A stretch of DNA of 45,871 bases from Streptomyces tateyamensis (GTDB lineage: Bacteria; Actinomycetota; Actinomycetes; Streptomycetales; Streptomycetaceae). Below, piece after piece: positions 24,226 to 32,146 of the stretch. The notes below the pieces were generated by a model that was not told the origin of the DNA, did no database searches, and saw only the letters and a list, made by a program, of their open reading frames with translations. A program made the position numbers and the translations under genes. The DNA is taken from the NCBI RefSeq assembly GCF_003205575.1, contig NZ_PYBW01000083.1:18593-64463 (forward strand), read 5' to 3'. Numbering within the stretch: the first letter of the stretch is position 1; every line of letters begins with the position of its first letter.

Positions 24226-24711
24226 TCAGCCGCCGACCGCGACCAGTTCCTTGCCGAGGCAGATGCTCTGCGGGTGGTCGCGGTAGATGCCGAACTTGGT
24301 GATCGGCAGGTAGCCCTCGGACTTGTACAGCGCGACCGCCTCCGGCTGCTCGGTACCGGTCTCCAGCACCATCCGGGTGCGGCCGGCCGCCAGCGCGACC
24401 TCCTCCAGGTGGTGCAGCAGCGCCCGCGACAGCCCCCGGCCGCGGGCGCCCGGGACCACGAACATCCGCTTGAGCTCGGCGTCGCCGTCCCGCAGGTACG
24501 GGTAGCTGCCGTCCTTGGCCCGCCAGCCGCCGCAGGCGACCGGCGCGCCGTCCAGGTAGCCGACCACGAAGACGCCGTCCGGGGCGGTGAAGTGGTCGGC
24601 GCGCATCTCGGTGAGGTCGACGTCGCCGTAACGGCGCACGTACTCCTGCTGCACCTCCGCGGTGAGCAGGGCGGCGTCGGGGTGGTCGTAACCGGTGATG
24701 CGGAGTTCCAT
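24226..24711 (-). CDS. GNAT-family N-acetyltransferase
   Basis: A 161-residue GCN5-related acetyltransferase. The acetyl-CoA pyrophosphate loop is VPGARGRGLSRALLHHLE (motif A, R/Q-x-x-G-x-G/A). Motif B contains VALYKSEGYLPI, and an aromatic-rich strand follows. It should transfer an acetyl group from acetyl-CoA to an amine of unknown identity. ATG 24711 starts the family domain directly. A longer in-frame start would run through the terminator hairpin of the neighbouring ankyrin gene. It appears monocistronic. Confidence 0.88.
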   Translation of the reverse strand: MELRITGYDHPDAALLTAEVQQEYVRRYGDVDLTEMRADHFTAPDGVFVVGYLDGAPVACGGWRAKDGSYPYLRDGDAELKRMFVVPGARGRGLSRALLHHLEEVALAAGRTRMVLETGTEQPEAVALYKSEGYLPITKFGIYRDHPQSICLGKELVAVGG

Positions 24712-24724
24712 GGGCGCCAAGCAT

Positions 24725-24761
24725 ACGGCTGGCCCGATCATCGGATGATCGGGCCAGCCGT
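24725..24761. terminator. Hairpin terminator after the ankyrin gene
   Basis: A perfect 17-bp stem (ACGGCTGGCCCGATCAT, 24725-24741, with 24745-24761) and 3-nt loop, 33 bp beyond the ankyrin stop. It ends only 13 bp before the GNAT start codon, so GNAT transcription must begin within or just after it, or depend on readthrough. Confidence 0.85.
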
Positions 24762-24794
24762 CGGGGCACTGACGGCCGTTGGGCCGCCGGCGGC

Positions 24795-25223
24795 TCATCC
24801 CCGGGAGAACCGGGCCACCAGCTCCTGCTTGCCGAACATCTGGGCCGTCTCCAGCGCCGAGGGCTGCCCGGCCCGCGGGTCGGCACCGCCCGCCAGCAGG
24901 GCCTCCAGCGCCTCGTCGGCGCCCTTGAAGACGGTCCCGGCCAGCGGGGTCTGGCCGCGGTCGTTGGCCCGGTTCGGGTCGGCGCCGGCCGCCAGCAGCA
25001 CCCGGACCGCGCCCGCGTGGCCGTGGTAGGCGGCCAGCATCAGCAGGCCGTCGCCGCGCTCGTTGGTCAGCTCCACCGGGGCACCGCCGGCCAGGAAGGC
25101 GGACAGCGCCGCCTCGTCGCCGGTGCGGGCGGCCTCGAAGATCCGGCCGGCCAGCTCGATCAGCGCCGCCTCCTCGCCGTCGGCATCCTGGGCCTGCGGT
25201 ACGGCGTTCGGTGCGTCGGTCAT
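24795..25223 (-). CDS. Ankyrin-repeat protein
   Basis: This 142-residue soluble protein contains three to four ankyrin repeats between about residues 25 and 140, recognisable from GLLMLAAYHGHAGAVRVLLAAGADPN and GQTPLAGTVFKG...ALLAGGADP. The family mediates protein-protein contacts and small bacterial examples usually lack enzymatic activity. ATG 25223 is preceded by GGGAG at 7 nt. The N-terminal 20 residues are acidic and probably disordered. A partner cannot be deduced from the neighbours. Confidence 0.9.
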   Translation of the reverse strand: MTDAPNAVPQAQDADGEEAALIELAGRIFEAARTGDEAALSAFLAGGAPVELTNERGDGLLMLAAYHGHAGAVRVLLAAGADPNRANDRGQTPLAGTVFKGADEALEALLAGGADPRAGQPSALETAQMFGKQELVARFSRG

Positions 25224-25541
25224 CTCACGTCTCCCATCACGAGCCTCACTCGTCCATCCGGTCGGCCACCCGAACCGTAGCGGACGACACACCGCCATCG
25301 GGGTTACGCCGCCAATCGGATGAATTCAGTTGGGGTGCGATCCGTCTGCTGATGCGGGTGTTGCGGATGCGACGGGTGTGACCTGGGAAAACCACCCGTT
25401 TGCCCCGTTCCATCATCTATTACTTTTTGTCACGATTGTGGCACTTTTCGTGACACTGTCCCCAGTATGGCTTCGCGGACCCACCGCGCCGCCATCCCAC
25501 GGCAGTCGCGCGTTCGTCCCGTCCCTAGGAGGAGCAGTCCC
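25224..25541. promoter_or_regulatory. Upstream region with a GTCAC/GTGAC inverted repeat
   Basis: This is a 318-bp gap without a gene. It becomes AT-richer toward 25400-25465. TGTCACG (25428-25434) and CGTGACA (25449-25455) form an inverted repeat, and TTCGTGACACT (25447-25457) recurs exactly at 27442-27452 upstream of rbpA. GACAC also resembles the core WhiA recognition sequence as I recall it. It is probably the control region of the small membrane protein/FtsK-like operon. Confidence 0.45.
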
Positions 25542-25736
25542 GTGATCCTGTCCATCTCCGGCATCGTCCTGTTCGGCACCATCGCCTTCCTCTTCTTCCG
25601 ACGGGACGGCCTCAAGGTCTCGCACGCACTGGTCTGCGCCCTCTTCGGCTTCTACCTGGCGGGCACCGCGATCGCGCCGAGCATCCAGGCGGGCGGCGCG
25701 AGCCTGGCCAACCTGCTGGGCGGCATCAAGTTCTGA
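25542..25736 (+). CDS. Small two-TM membrane protein (64 aa)
   Basis: GTG 25542 follows a strong AGGAGGAG ribosome site (25528-25535). The 64-residue product has two hydrophobic segments (ILSISGIVLFGTIAFLFF and HALVCALFGFYLAGTAIA) joined by a basic turn RRDGLKVS, and ends SLLGGIKF-like (NLLGGIKF). I recall similar small proteins being common in Streptomyces but know no function. It lies 85 bp before the FtsK-like ATPase gene on the same strand and may work with it. Confidence 0.8.
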   Translation: MILSISGIVLFGTIAFLFFRRDGLKVSHALVCALFGFYLAGTAIAPSIQAGGASLANLLGGIKF

Positions 25737-25821
25737 CCGGGCGCCAGCCCGTCCCCCGGCCCGGGCGCGGTCCCACCGCCCCGGGCTCCGCCGTCCGTTC
25801 CGCCCGGGAGTCCAGGAGACC

Positions 25822-27408
25822 ATGTCCCCCAACCGCCACCTGACCCGCGGCCGCGACCTCGCCCGCACCGCCGGCGACCACGCCGCCGACATGTTCGCCC
25901 CGCTCACCCTGATCAGCCGCGGCCTGCGCCGGCACGCCGGCTGGGCCAAGGGCCGCTGGCAGGCCACCCCCAAGGAGCGGCGCGGGCCCACCCTGCTGCT
26001 CGCCGCCGCCGTACTGGTGGGCGTCTTCCTGCTGCCGCACGGCCCGCTCCTGGCCGTCGTGGCGCTGGTCGGCAGCGCCGCCTGGACCGGCCGCGAACCC
26101 AAGGCCGCCGCGGACCCGGCTTCCGACCCGGCCGACGCCAAGCTGCCCGCCCTGTACGCCGCGCTCACCCCCTACCTGACCTCGCCGGACGACGTCTGCC
26201 CGCTCTACCGGCCCGACGGCAGCTACCAGGACGCCTTCGCCGGCTGGCAGTTCGACGCCGAGGGGCGGCTGGCCGCGCTGGAGATCGGCTACCCCGCCTA
26301 CTTCACCGACACCGAGCCGGGCGCCCGCAACCGGATCGAACAAGTGGTCCAGGGCAAGGCCGGCCGGGCCCGTGAGTACCGCTTCGACTGGGACCAGGAG
26401 TGCAACAAGCTCCAGGTCACCGCGCTGGCCCCGCTGCCGCAGGACGTGCCGGCCCAGACCTGGGTGACGACGCCGGGCGAGATCGTGCTCGGCTTCACCG
26501 ACAGCCAGGCCACCCAGCGGATGATCCCGGTGGTCCAGGACGGCGGACCGGGCCATCAGCCGCCGGTGATCTGGCGCACCGGTCCGCGCTCGGCCGAGCC
26601 GCACCTGCTCGCGCTCGGCAGCGCTGGCTCCGGCACCTCCACCCTGCTGCGCACCGTCGCCCTGCAGGCGCTGGCCCACGGCGACCTGCTGGTGATCGAC
26701 GGCGCCGGCACCGGCGAGCACGCCTGCCTGGTCAACCGTCCCGGCGTGCACACGGTGGAGACCAGCCTGCACGGCGCGCTGGCCGCACTGGAGTGGGCGG
26801 CCCAGGAGACCGAGCGGCGGCTCGCCGCGCTGAACACCGCCCGCTACCGCGGGGAGCCGGCCCCCGCCGACGCGACCCGCCCGCTCTGGCTGCTGCTCGA
26901 CCACCCCACCGAGCTCACCGAGCTGGCCCAGGCCGAGGGCCGCCCCGACCCGCAGGAGCTGCTGGAGGTCCCGCTGCGGCACGGCCGGGCGGCCCGGGTG
27001 ACCGTGGTGGTGGTCGACTCCGTCGAGGCCTTCGACCGGATCTCACCGACCGTGCGCTCGGCCGCCCGGGCCCGGGTGGTGCTGGGCGAGGTGGCCGGCG
27101 AGGAGCTGGGCCGGGCCCTCGGCGTCCCGCTGGAGATCGCACCGGCCGCGCAGACCCCGCCCGGGCGCGGCTACGCCCGGATCGGCGCCCAGCCGCCGGT
27201 CCGGCTGCAGGTGCCGGCCACCGTGGACCCGCTGGACGAGGAGGCCCCGGCCCGCCAGCGCGAGGCGGTGATCGCCCTGCTGCCGCACCGCGACACCCGG
27301 ATCGAGGCGCCCGCCCCGCCGATGCCGCAGCACCAGCCCCAGGTGCCGCCGGCCGAGCCGGCCGCCGAGGGCGGGCGGGTCGAACTGGGCAAGGAGCGAA
27401 TTGGGTAA
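25822..27408 (+). CDS. FtsK/SpoIIIE-like ATPase homologue with altered Walker A
   Basis: A 528-residue protein with a short basic N-terminus, a hydrophobic hairpin (about 57-88) and a C-terminal RecA-like domain. The P-loop reads G266-S-A-G-S-G-T-S-T, so the invariant Walker A lysine is Thr272. Walker B is LWLLLD (355-360), and a KDPG-rich tail is absent. Instead the end is Pro/Gln/Glu-rich. The organisation recalls FtsK/TraB-type DNA pumps, but loss of the lysine suggests weak or no ATP hydrolysis. ATG 25822 follows AGGAG. It is likely co-transcribed with the 64-residue membrane protein. Confidence 0.78.
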   Translation: MSPNRHLTRGRDLARTAGDHAADMFAPLTLISRGLRRHAGWAKGRWQATPKERRGPTLLLAAAVLVGVFLLPHGPLLAVVALVGSAAWTGREPKAAADPASDPADAKLPALYAALTPYLTSPDDVCPLYRPDGSYQDAFAGWQFDAEGRLAALEIGYPAYFTDTEPGARNRIEQVVQGKAGRAREYRFDWDQECNKLQVTALAPLPQDVPAQTWVTTPGEIVLGFTDSQATQRMIPVVQDGGPGHQPPVIWRTGPRSAEPHLLALGSAGSGTSTLLRTVALQALAHGDLLVIDGAGTGEHACLVNRPGVHTVETSLHGALAALEWAAQETERRLAALNTARYRGEPAPADATRPLWLLLDHPTELTELAQAEGRPDPQELLEVPLRHGRAARVTVVVVDSVEAFDRISPTVRSAARARVVLGEVAGEELGRALGVPLEIAPAAQTPPGRGYARIGAQPPVRLQVPATVDPLDEEAPARQREAVIALLPHRDTRIEAPAPPMPQHQPQVPPAEPAAEGGRVELGKERIG

Positions 27409-27425
27409 TGCCGAATGCCGTTTCG

Positions 27426-27452
27426 GTCACCGGGTGCGAAATTCGTGACACT
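27426..27452. promoter_or_regulatory. GTCAC/GTGAC repeat upstream of rbpA
   Basis: GTCAC (27426-27430) and GTGAC (27445-27449) are inverted 14 bp apart. The segment TTCGTGACACT (27442-27452) is identical to 25447-25457 in the preceding operon's control region, hinting at a shared regulator. Confidence 0.4.
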
Positions 27453-27540
27453 CAGGGTGATAGCACTGTCCAGATGTGACAAATCGGACGGAGATGGGTA
27501 CAAACAGGGGCGGCACGACAGACGACGCATGCCCCACGGC

Positions 27541-27570
27541 GGGAATCTTCGTCGGCGGCCAAGCGTTGAC
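27541..27570 (+). promoter_or_regulatory. Sigma-R-type promoter of rbpA
   Basis: GGGAAT (27541-27546), an 18-bp spacer and GTTGAC (27565-27570) match the sigma-R (thiol-oxidative stress) consensus GGAAT-N18-GTT. The site is 57 bp upstream of the rbpA start. In S. coelicolor rbpA is a known sigma-R target, so function and sequence agree. Confidence 0.85.
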
Positions 27571-27627
27571 CGAACGACTGAAGACCCCGACTAGTCCTGT
27601 GGGCGATAAGCCCTGGAGGCACGATTC

Positions 27628-28002
27628 ATGAGCGAGCGAGCTCTCCGAGGCACGCGACTCGGCGCCACTAGCTACGAGACCGATCGTGGCATTGACCTGG
27701 CCCCGCGCCAGACCGTCGAGTACGCATGCCAGAACGGACACCGGTTCGAGGTGCCCTTCTCCGTGGAAGCGGAGATCCCGGCAGTGTGGGAGTGCCGCTT
27801 CTGCGGCACCGAGGCCGTCCTGCTCGATGGGGACGAGCCCGAGGAGAAGAAGGTCAAGCCGACCCGCACCCACTGGGACATGCTGATGGAGCGTCGGACG
27901 CGTGAGGAGCTGGAGGAGGTGCTGGCCGAGCGGCTGGCCGTGCTCCGTTCCGGCGGCATGAACCTCGCCGTCCACCCGCGCGACTCCCGCAAGAGCGCCT
28001 GA
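27628..28002 (+). CDS. rbpA: RNA polymerase-binding protein RbpA
   Basis: This 124-residue actinobacterial transcription activator binds RNA polymerase and principal sigma factors and stabilises the open complex. It has the N-terminal tail SERALRGTRLGATSYETDRG, the core zinc-ribbon-like domain with Cys in YACQNGH and ECRFCG, the basic linker EEKKVKPTRTHWDML, and the C-terminal sigma-interaction domain RRTREELEEVLAERL. Length and sequence match S. coelicolor RbpA closely. In the core the first CxxC position is partly replaced (CQNG). Transcribed alone from a sigma-R promoter and ended by a hairpin. Confidence 0.98.
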   Translation: MSERALRGTRLGATSYETDRGIDLAPRQTVEYACQNGHRFEVPFSVEAEIPAVWECRFCGTEAVLLDGDEPEEKKVKPTRTHWDMLMERRTREELEEVLAERLAVLRSGGMNLAVHPRDSRKSA

Positions 28003-28015
28003 CGCACGACCCCGA

Positions 28016-28049
28016 AAGGGCCCCGTCCTCCTGGAGGATCGGGGCCCTT
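28016..28049. terminator. Bidirectional hairpin between rbpA and fxsA
   Basis: AAGGGCCCCG (28016-28025) pairs with CGGGGCCCTT (28040-28049), extended inward by TCCTCC/GGAGGA with a single bulged T. It lies 14 bp past the rbpA stop and 35 bp from the fxsA stop. Confidence 0.8.
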
Positions 28050-28083
28050 CGGCTTGCCCCGGCGCAGGCGCCGGGGCGGTAAG

Positions 28084-28680
28084 TCACGGACGCTGGTCCG
28101 GGTCGACCACCTCGCCCTGGATCACCTTGCCGTCCGGGCGGTGGATCCGGATCTGCTCCTGCAGCCGCATCGCGTCGGCCACCGGGTCACCAGCGGGGGC
28201 GGCGCGCAGCATCCGCTGTGCGACCCGGCGGCCGGCCGCGCGCCAGACCGCCCGGGTGGGCGGCAGCAGCAGGGTCAGGCCGAGCAGGTCGGACAGGAAG
28301 CCGGGCAGGATCAGCAGCAGGCCGGCCAGCACCGTCAGGCTGGTGTTGGTCTCGGCGGCGCCCGAGGGCGGCATCTGCCCCTGCTCGAAGGAGGCCGAGG
28401 CGGCGCGCAGCGCGCGCAGGCCGGCCCGCTTGATCAGCCGGCCGCCCACCACCACGCCGAGCAGCAGCAGGAGGAGCACCAGGAACCAGCCCAGCACCGA
28501 GGCCAGCTGGATCACCACCCACAGCTCCAGCACCAGCCAGACGGCCACCAGCAGGGGCACCGCCCGGCGCAGCCGGCTGCGCCGGGGCCCTGGTCGCGCG
28601 CTCTGGGCGCCGCCGCTCGGACCGCCGGAGCCGGCGGTGCAGGGCCCGGGAACGCGGGTCGGGTCAACATGCTGGGTCAC
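28084..28680 (-). CDS. fxsA: FxsA family membrane protein
   Basis: About 198 residues. Hydrophobic segments VPLLVAVWLVLELWVVI, WFLVLLLLLLGVVVGGRLI and LTVLAGLLLILPGFLSDLLGLTLLLPPTR match the FxsA/YtzA core, including the signature PGFLSD-x-x-G. A cytosolic tail ends VIQGEVVD. E. coli FxsA relieves F-plasmid exclusion of phage T7, but its normal role is unknown. The start is uncertain. GTG 28680 is preferred over GTG 28716 because the intervening codons (ATT, CGT) lack the usual bias. It lies 58 bp downstream of lnt on the same strand. Confidence 0.87.
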   Translation of the reverse strand: MTQHVDPTRVPGPCTAGSGGPSGGAQSARPGPRRSRLRRAVPLLVAVWLVLELWVVIQLASVLGWFLVLLLLLLGVVVGGRLIKRAGLRALRAASASFEQGQMPPSGAAETNTSLTVLAGLLLILPGFLSDLLGLTLLLPPTRAVWRAAGRRVAQRMLRAAPAGDPVADAMRLQEQIRIHRPDGKVIQGEVVDPDQRP

Positions 28681-28738
28681 GGTACGAATCCACTCCGTCG
28701 CGGCGCGGCTGGCCACCGTCCGGACTGGTCCCGCACGG

Positions 28739-30400
28739 TCAGGGCGCCACCTTGGACAACGGCTCGCCCGCCGCCGGTGTTCCGCTGCCGCCCGCCCTGC
28801 GCCGGCCGGCCAGCACCGCGGCGCCGCAGGCCAGCAGGCCGAGCACGGCCACCGTCCACTCCGGGGCGGCGCCGAGCCGGTCGGCGAGGGTGCGGCCGTC
28901 GCGCAGCGGCACGTCGGCGCTCAGCTCGGCGGCGGTCAGCTCCTGGGTGCGGCTCTCGATGCTGCCGTCCGGGCGGATCACCGCGCTGATCCCGCTGGTG
29001 GCGGCGATCAGCACGGCCTGGCCGTGCTCGACGGCGCGCAGCCGCGACATCGCCAGCTGCTGGTCCGGCTGGCCGCTCCGGGCGTAGGTGGCGTTGTTGG
29101 TCTGCACGACCAGCACCCGGCCGCCGCCGTTGACGGTGTCGCGCACGATCTCGTCGTAGGCGACCTCGAAGCAGATCACGTCGCCGATCTTCGCCGGGCC
29201 CAGCTGCATGACGCCGGTGCCCTTGCCGGGGTAGAAGTCGTGCGCGACCCGCTGCAGCCGGGTGATCACCTTCATCAGCACCGAGCGGAACGGCACGTAC
29301 TCGCCGAACGGGACTGGGTGCTGCTTGGTGTAGTGCGCGCCCGGGCCGGTGGCCGGGTCCCAGACGATGCCCTCGTTCTGCACGTGCTGCGCGTCCGGAC
29401 CGTCCACCAGCGCGCCGACCAGGGTGGGCACGCCGATCGAGCGGACCGCCTGGTCGATCCGCTGGTAGGCCAGCGGGTCGCTGTACGGGTCCAGGTCGGA
29501 GGAGTTCTCCGGCCAGATCACCACGTCGGGCCTGGGCTCCTGGCCGGCCTTGATCCGCTCGGCCAGCTGCTCGGTGGCGTCGGCGTGGTTGTCCAGCACC
29601 TGCATCGGGCGGCCCAGGAAGTCCATCCCCGGGCGCGGCACGTTGCCCTGCACCAGGGCGACCTTTACCGTGTCGTCGCCCTTGGTCGGGATCGGCACCA
29701 GCATCCCGCCGGTGGTGGCGACCGCCGCGCAGAGCACGGCGGCGGTGGCGCGGACCGCGGTGCGCGGGCCCGCGGTGCGCCGGCGAACCGCCAGCAGCAC
29801 CAGGTAGGCCAGCAGCGTGCCGCTCAGCGCGACCGCGAAGGAGACCAGCGGCGCACCGCCGAGGGCGGCCAGCGGGGTGTACGGGCTGGCGGTGTTGGCG
29901 AAGGCCAGCCGCCCCCACGGGAAGCCGCCCAGCGGCAGCCGGTCGCGGGCCCACTCCTGGGTCACCCACAGGCTCGCCGCCCACACCGGCCGGCCGGGCA
30001 GCCGCGAGGTGAGCGCGAGCGCTCCGCCGAGGGCAGTGACGAACAGCGCCTCGGCCAGCGACAGGCCGATCCAGGCGTCCGAGCCGATCACCCGGATCCA
30101 GACCAGCAGCCAGAGGAAGAACGGCAGCCCGAACACGAACCCCGTCCACAGACCCTGGCGAACGGTGCGCCCGAAGGTGAGCAGCGAGAGCGCGGCCACC
30201 GCCAGCACGGACAGCGGCCACAGGTCGTAGGGCGGGAAGGCGGCGGCCAGCAGCAGGCCGGCGCCGGCCGCCAGCGCCGTGCGCCGCCAGCCGGCCCGCA
30301 CCCGCGCCCTGGCCCGGGCCCACCGGCCCGGCGCGGCCACGGGCTCGGCGGACGACTCGACGGCGTGGGGCGCCTCGTCGACGGGGACTGCCACCTGCAT
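28739..30400 (-). CDS. lnt: Apolipoprotein N-acyltransferase
   Basis: This 553-residue enzyme N-acylates the lipoprotein N-terminal cysteine. About eight hydrophobic segments span residues 40-235, followed by an extracytoplasmic nitrilase-fold domain with the triad Glu298 (WPENSS), Lys359 (YTKQHPVPFGEY) and Cys410 (VICFEV). A final TM lies near 515-535, and the tail is Gly/Arg-rich. Length is normal for Lnt without the Ppm1 mannosyltransferase fusion of mycobacteria. Start ATG 30400 with AAGG upstream. It precedes fxsA and follows the amidohydrolase gene by 99 bp, probably in separate units given the small hairpin between them. Confidence 0.95.
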   Translation of the reverse strand: MQVAVPVDEAPHAVESSAEPVAAPGRWARARARVRAGWRRTALAAGAGLLLAAAFPPYDLWPLSVLAVAALSLLTFGRTVRQGLWTGFVFGLPFFLWLLVWIRVIGSDAWIGLSLAEALFVTALGGALALTSRLPGRPVWAASLWVTQEWARDRLPLGGFPWGRLAFANTASPYTPLAALGGAPLVSFAVALSGTLLAYLVLLAVRRRTAGPRTAVRATAAVLCAAVATTGGMLVPIPTKGDDTVKVALVQGNVPRPGMDFLGRPMQVLDNHADATEQLAERIKAGQEPRPDVVIWPENSSDLDPYSDPLAYQRIDQAVRSIGVPTLVGALVDGPDAQHVQNEGIVWDPATGPGAHYTKQHPVPFGEYVPFRSVLMKVITRLQRVAHDFYPGKGTGVMQLGPAKIGDVICFEVAYDEIVRDTVNGGGRVLVVQTNNATYARSGQPDQQLAMSRLRAVEHGQAVLIAATSGISAVIRPDGSIESRTQELTAAELSADVPLRDGRTLADRLGAAPEWTVAVLGLLACGAAVLAGRRRAGGSGTPAAGEPLSKVAP

Positions 30401-30456
30401 ACCTTGCTTTCTGGGGCCGGACGGGAGGTTGGGGCCTGTGCCGAAGGTACCTGCTG

Positions 30457-30480
30457 CACCGGCTCGGCCGGTAGCCGGTG
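30457..30480. terminator. Short hairpin downstream of the amidohydrolase gene
   Basis: CACCGGCT (30457-30464) pairs with AGCCGGTG (30473-30480) around an 8-nt loop, 19 bp beyond the minus-strand amidohydrolase stop. It is weaker than the other hairpins here. Confidence 0.45.
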
Positions 30481-30499
30481 GTACGTGAGAATCCCCAGG

Positions 30500-32104
30500 T
30501 CAGCGCGAGTAGACCGGAGTGCCGCGGACCACCGTGCGCAGGCAGCCGGGGAGCTTGGCGCCCGGGGTCAGGTCGGGCAGGCCCGGGGTGCCCGAGCGGG
30601 GGTCGGTGGACCAGCCGGCCACCCGGGAGTCAGGGGCCTGGACCACCAGCTCGCCGCTCTCCCAGACCGCGTAGGTGGCCGGCGCACCGGGCGCCAGCAC
30701 GCCCTCGGCGTCCCGCCCGATCGCCCGCCAGCCGCCGCGGGTGTGCGCGGCGAACGCGGCCCGCACCGAGATCCGGTGCTCAGGGGTCTGGTGGAAGGCG
30801 GCGGCGCGCACCGTGCCCCACGGGTCCAGCGGGGTGACCGGTGCGTCCGAGCCGAACGCCAGCGGCACCCCGGCCCGCAGCAGGGCCGCGAACGGGTTGA
30901 GCCCGGCCGCCCGCTCGGCGCCCAGCCGCTGCACGTACATGCCCTCGGGGCCGCCCCAGGCGGCGTCGAAGGCCGGCTGCACGGAGGCCACCAGGCCCAG
31001 CTCGGCGAAGGCCGCGACGGCAGCGCTGTCCAGCGCCTCGGCGTGCTCGACCCGGTGCCGCAGTGCCCGGACCGCGGCCGCGCCGCACCGCCCGGCGGCG
31101 GTGCGCACGCCCGCCAGCACCGCGGTCAGCGCCGCGTCGCCGATGGCGTGGAAGCCCGCCTGCAGGCCCGCCTCGGTGCAGGCGGTGACGTGGTCGGCCA
31201 CCTGATCGGCCGTCAGGTAGGCGGTGCCGGTGTGCGCGGCGTCCCGATAGGGGGCGTGCAGGCAGGCGGTGTGCGAGCCGAGCGCACCGTCCACGAAGAG
31301 GTCACCGCCGGCCCCGACCGCGCCGAGCCGCCGGGCGGTCCCGACGCCGCCCAGCTCGCCCCAGTAGCCGTAGACCTCCGGGCCGGGGGTCTCGGCGGCC
31401 AGCGCCAGCAGTGCGGCCAGGTCCTGCTCCGAGGAGATCTCGGGGCCGGCGCACTCGTGCAGCGCGGCGATGCCCAGCGAGGCGGCGTGGCGCAGCGTGG
31501 TCAGCTGGGCGGTCCGGCGCTGACCGGGCGTCAGGGTGGCCAGCGCGGTCCGGCGCACCGCGTGGTGGGCTTCGCCGGTCAGCGGCTCGGCCGGGTGGTG
31601 GCCGGGCAGCTCGGCCAGCCCCGGGGTCAGGGCGCGCAGTGCGGAGCTGGCCAGCGCCGAGTGCACGTCGGTGCGGGAGAGGTAGAGGGGCGCGCCGCCG
31701 GCCGCCCCGTCCAGTTCCGCCAGGGTGGGCGGGCGCTGCTCGGGCCAGCGGGTCTGGTCCCAGCCGTGGCCGATCAGCACACCGCCGGGCTCGCCGGTGC
31801 GGGCGAACGCGGCGATCCGGTGCAGCGCCTCGGTCAGGGTGGGGCAGTCGGTCAGGTCCAGGCCGGTGAGCGCCAGGCCGGTGGCGGTGGCGTGCACGTG
31901 GGCGTCCACGAAGGCGGGGGTGACCAGCGCACCGTCCAGCTCGACCACCTGGTCGGCGACCGCGGCGTAGGCGTCGGCCGCGCCCTCGCTGCCGACCCAG
32001 GCGACCTGCTCGCCCTCGATCAGCATCGCGGTGGCGAAGGGGTCGGCCGGGCTGTAGACGGTGCCGCCGCGCAGCAGCACGGTGCGGGAGGTGCGTTCGG
32101 TCAT
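30500..32104 (-). CDS. Amidohydrolase family protein (YtcJ-like)
   Basis: This is a 534-residue metal-dependent amidohydrolase. The H-x-H motif is in FVDAHVHATATG, with metal/catalytic blocks in GFHAIGDAAL, RHRVEHAE and AFGSDAPV. The small beta-sandwich subdomain is built from the N-terminal GGTVYSPADP and C-terminal strands. The layout is that of the YtcJ/exoenzyme-regulatory AepA group, many members of which hydrolyse N-acyl or N-formyl compounds. The substrate is unknown. ATG 32104. It is 42 bp from the Lrp/AsnC gene on the same strand, so a functional or regulatory link is plausible. Confidence 0.9.
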   Translation of the reverse strand: MTERTSRTVLLRGGTVYSPADPFATAMLIEGEQVAWVGSEGAADAYAAVADQVVELDGALVTPAFVDAHVHATATGLALTGLDLTDCPTLTEALHRIAAFARTGEPGGVLIGHGWDQTRWPEQRPPTLAELDGAAGGAPLYLSRTDVHSALASSALRALTPGLAELPGHHPAEPLTGEAHHAVRRTALATLTPGQRRTAQLTTLRHAASLGIAALHECAGPEISSEQDLAALLALAAETPGPEVYGYWGELGGVGTARRLGAVGAGGDLFVDGALGSHTACLHAPYRDAAHTGTAYLTADQVADHVTACTEAGLQAGFHAIGDAALTAVLAGVRTAAGRCGAAAVRALRHRVEHAEALDSAAVAAFAELGLVASVQPAFDAAWGGPEGMYVQRLGAERAAGLNPFAALLRAGVPLAFGSDAPVTPLDPWGTVRAAAFHQTPEHRISVRAAFAAHTRGGWRAIGRDAEGVLAPGAPATYAVWESGELVVQAPDSRVAGWSTDPRSGTPGLPDLTPGAKLPGCLRTVVRGTPVYSR

Positions 32105-32146
32105 GGCTGGAGCCTATGCCGCCCGGGGAGCGGTCCGGCCCACCGG

